Assembly (NCBI GenBank): GCA_021324395.1
Contig: JAJPJG010000012.1
Coordinates: 1 to 64,000 of the forward strand
Direction: 5' to 3'
DNA: 64,000 nucleotides
Source: Spartobacteria bacterium
Lineage (GTDB): Bacteria; Verrucomicrobiota; Verrucomicrobiia; Chthoniobacterales; Chthoniobacteraceae
The translations under genes and the position numbers were made by a program. Below the pieces are notes generated by a model. That model did no database searches, had not been told where the DNA came from, and saw nothing but the letters and a program-made list of their open reading frames with translations. Shown piece by piece: positions 62,846 through 64,000 of this stretch. Each line of letters opens with the position of its first letter. Within the stretch, counting starts at the first letter, position 1.

Positions 62846-63241
62846 ATGATTCCGGCTGAACCGCCACGCTTGCGCGCGTTGCGCATATTGCTCGTGCTCG
62901 ACGCGACAGTGCTTTTTTTGCTCGGCCTGCTTTTGATCGTCGCGCCGCGGCAGGTGGAAATCGCGTTTCACTTTGCCGATCTGCCGGCTGGCGTGAGTTA
63001 TCTCATCGGGTTGTGGGGCTGCGTGTTTGCGACGATGGCGATCGGTTACGGCGTGGCGGCGCTCGATCCGCTGCGGCATGCGGTGTGGGTGCAGGTCGGC
63101 ATCGCGCGTGGGGCGCTGGAGTGCATTTTCGGTGTGATCAGTATAGCGCGCGGGATTGTGACGTGGCAGCAGGCCGGCTTCGGCATCGTGATCGCGGCGT
63201 TCATTACGATCGCCTACGCGGCTTTGTATCCGCGAAAATGA
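62846..63241 (+). CDS. Four-helix integral membrane protein
   Basis: A 131-residue protein with about four predicted transmembrane helices (near 12-35, 48-70, 82-102 and 107-126) and no recognisable catalytic motif. Its stop codon overlaps the ATG of the next gene (ATGA). It starts an unbroken overlapping operon of three small membrane proteins and a radical SAM gene, so it probably works with them. Confidence 0.7.
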   Translation: MIPAEPPRLRALRILLVLDATVLFLLGLLLIVAPRQVEIAFHFADLPAGVSYLIGLWGCVFATMAIGYGVAALDPLRHAVWVQVGIARGALECIFGVISIARGIVTWQQAGFGIVIAAFITIAYAALYPRK

Positions 63242-63426
63242 ATTTCGTGTCGATTCTTCTGCTTGCGGTTCTTGTTGTTTTTGGAGGCGGCTATGCGCTG
63301 GGACGCGCGTTGTTTGAGAAATCGAAGAATCGCGAGGTCGCGGCGATTCTCTGCGGTTTCGCGGCGTTGTTCGTTGTCTCGGCGATTGCGTTTGCCGGTT
63401 GCGTCGCCGCTTTCAGCAAAATCTGA
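63238..63426 (+). CDS. Two-helix small membrane protein
   Basis: A 62-residue protein with two transmembrane helices (about 3-21 and 34-58) joined by a charged loop (EKSKNREVA). The ATG overlaps the previous stop by 4 bp; its own TGA shares one base with the next ATG. The final FAGCVAAF resembles FAGCAAMN at the end of the following protein, which hints at a common origin. Confidence 0.65.
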   Translation: MNFVSILLLAVLVVFGGGYALGRALFEKSKNREVAAILCGFAALFVVSAIAFAGCVAAFSKI

Positions 63427-63731
63427 TGAGCAAGCCGCCGATTCCATCGTGGCAATGGTCGATGATCATCGCGCCCGGCGCGGTGAGTGTGGCGATGACG
63501 GCGTTTGGAAAAATGCTGCCGCGCGACCAGGAGATCGTGCCGAGCATCATCGGCGTGCTCGCTGCGTTGCTGCTGAGCGTAGTCGTTTCGTTTTTCCTCA
63601 TGCGCCGCGCGGAAAGTGTCGGGCAACTGATCGGCTTCGGAATGCTGCTGAGCGTCGGTCTCGCGATTCTGAATTTCGCAATCGCGTTCGCCGGCTGCGC
63701 TGCGATGAATCCGCACATGGATTTCCGATGA
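63426..63731 (+). CDS. Three-helix small membrane protein
   Basis: A 101-residue protein with three predicted transmembrane helices (about 11-28, 39-59 and 66-91). No motif or family is recognised. It shares one base with the previous gene and four with the following radical SAM gene, so all are likely translated from one mRNA. Confidence 0.65.
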   Translation: MSKPPIPSWQWSMIIAPGAVSVAMTAFGKMLPRDQEIVPSIIGVLAALLLSVVVSFFLMRRAESVGQLIGFGMLLSVGLAILNFAIAFAGCAAMNPHMDFR

Positions 63732-64000
63732 GCCTCGCTTTCATCAGCGAAACTCTGCTCAAGCGCACGACGAGCCGCTGCCCGACATGCCACGCGGCGT
63801 GCCCGGCGGAAGTCTGGAAAGTGAGCGAAGGCAAGCAGGCGAAAATTTTCTTCAAGCGGACTTGCGCGGACCATGGCGCGACGACGAACTGCATCAGCTC
63901 GGACGCGCGTTTTTACTGGCTGGCGCAGGGCGATCCGCAAAACGCCTGTTGCGGCGGAAAAGCGTGCTGCGCGGATGAGAACGGCGCGGACGGCACGCTC
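63728..64000 (+). CDS. Radical SAM family protein, N-terminal part (cut by window end)
   Basis: Ninety-one codons are visible. The N terminus has a Cys-rich zinc-ribbon-like module (TTSRCPTCHAACPAEVW, then RTCADHGATTNCISSDARFY) typical of the accessory domain in front of certain radical SAM enzymes, including tetraether-synthase-like and MJ0619-like proteins. A further CCGGKACCADE follows. The radical SAM CxxxCxxC motif itself lies beyond the window, so the assignment rests on the N-terminal pattern alone. The ATG overlaps the previous stop by 4 bp. Confidence 0.65.
   Translation, partial: MSLAFISETLLKRTTSRCPTCHAACPAEVWKVSEGKQAKIFFKRTCADHGATTNCISSDARFYWLAQGDPQNACCGGKACCADENGADGTL

Overview
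The window looks like a chromosomal segment of a GC-rich, Gram-negative heterotroph, most likely from Verrucomicrobiota (a Chthoniobacter/Spartobacteria-like soil lineage). This is an inference from several traits together: an exosortase/EpsI locus, large secreted rhamnosidases with a calcium-binding stalk, EF-P with Asn at the loop tip, outer-membrane-type cell-wall genes (arabinose-5-phosphate isomerase, heptosyltransferase-like GT9), and a tiny basic protein in front of gyrA. About fifty protein genes are densely packed in short operons, with many 1-4 bp start/stop overlaps and frequent GTG starts. No complete rRNA or tRNA gene, insertion sequence or CRISPR array was found.

Layout. 1-8436 is an accessory, visibly less GC-rich L-rhamnose-glycan region: a secreted modular GH78 rhamnosidase, a tRNA 3'-end fragment at 5332-5356 that looks like an integration scar, and a GH106-like hydrolase placed directly behind trmD. 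8440-20076 holds housekeeping and envelope genes: trmD, a class A penicillin-binding protein, a REC-GAF-PAS hybrid kinase, a GT4 glycosyltransferase, HPr, arabinose-5-phosphate isomerase, MscS, EF-P and exonuclease III. 20211-26815 is a membrane protease-like gene plus an exosortase cell-surface glycan locus (exosortase, EpsI, GT9, GT2, GT4 and a divergent WecG-type enzyme). 26850-35871 runs rightward: a TPR protein coupled to a degenerate receiver/pseudokinase/FGE fusion, then amidase, NAD(P)HX repair, FabG, SixA and 6-phosphogluconolactonase. A bidirectional terminator separates it from a long leftward run (46269-35931): purE, purK, tsaC, murJ, gdhA, proC, a TPR protein, a D,D-carboxypeptidase, bioF and a PfkB kinase.

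46388-64000 contains aroK, an 18-unit 21-bp minisatellite, queG, a 2,470-residue coiled-coil gene, a YfgM-like TPR protein, a 51-residue basic protein, gyrA with Ala83/Pro87 in the quinolone pocket, a secreted hydrolase-like protein, a 2Fe-2S ferredoxin-like protein, and an overlapping run of small membrane proteins leading into a radical SAM gene cut by the window end.

The strongest candidates for something undescribed are: the giant coiled-coil protein, which has an eight-unit N-terminal motif array and cassettes whose lengths differ by exact 11-residue steps; the adjacent minisatellite, whose minus-strand reading is an uninterrupted Leu a/d heptad array; the pseudokinase-FGE fusion; and a set of 7-bp-phased simple repeats, three of which lie directly in front of start codons and one of which is spliced in frame into tsaC.
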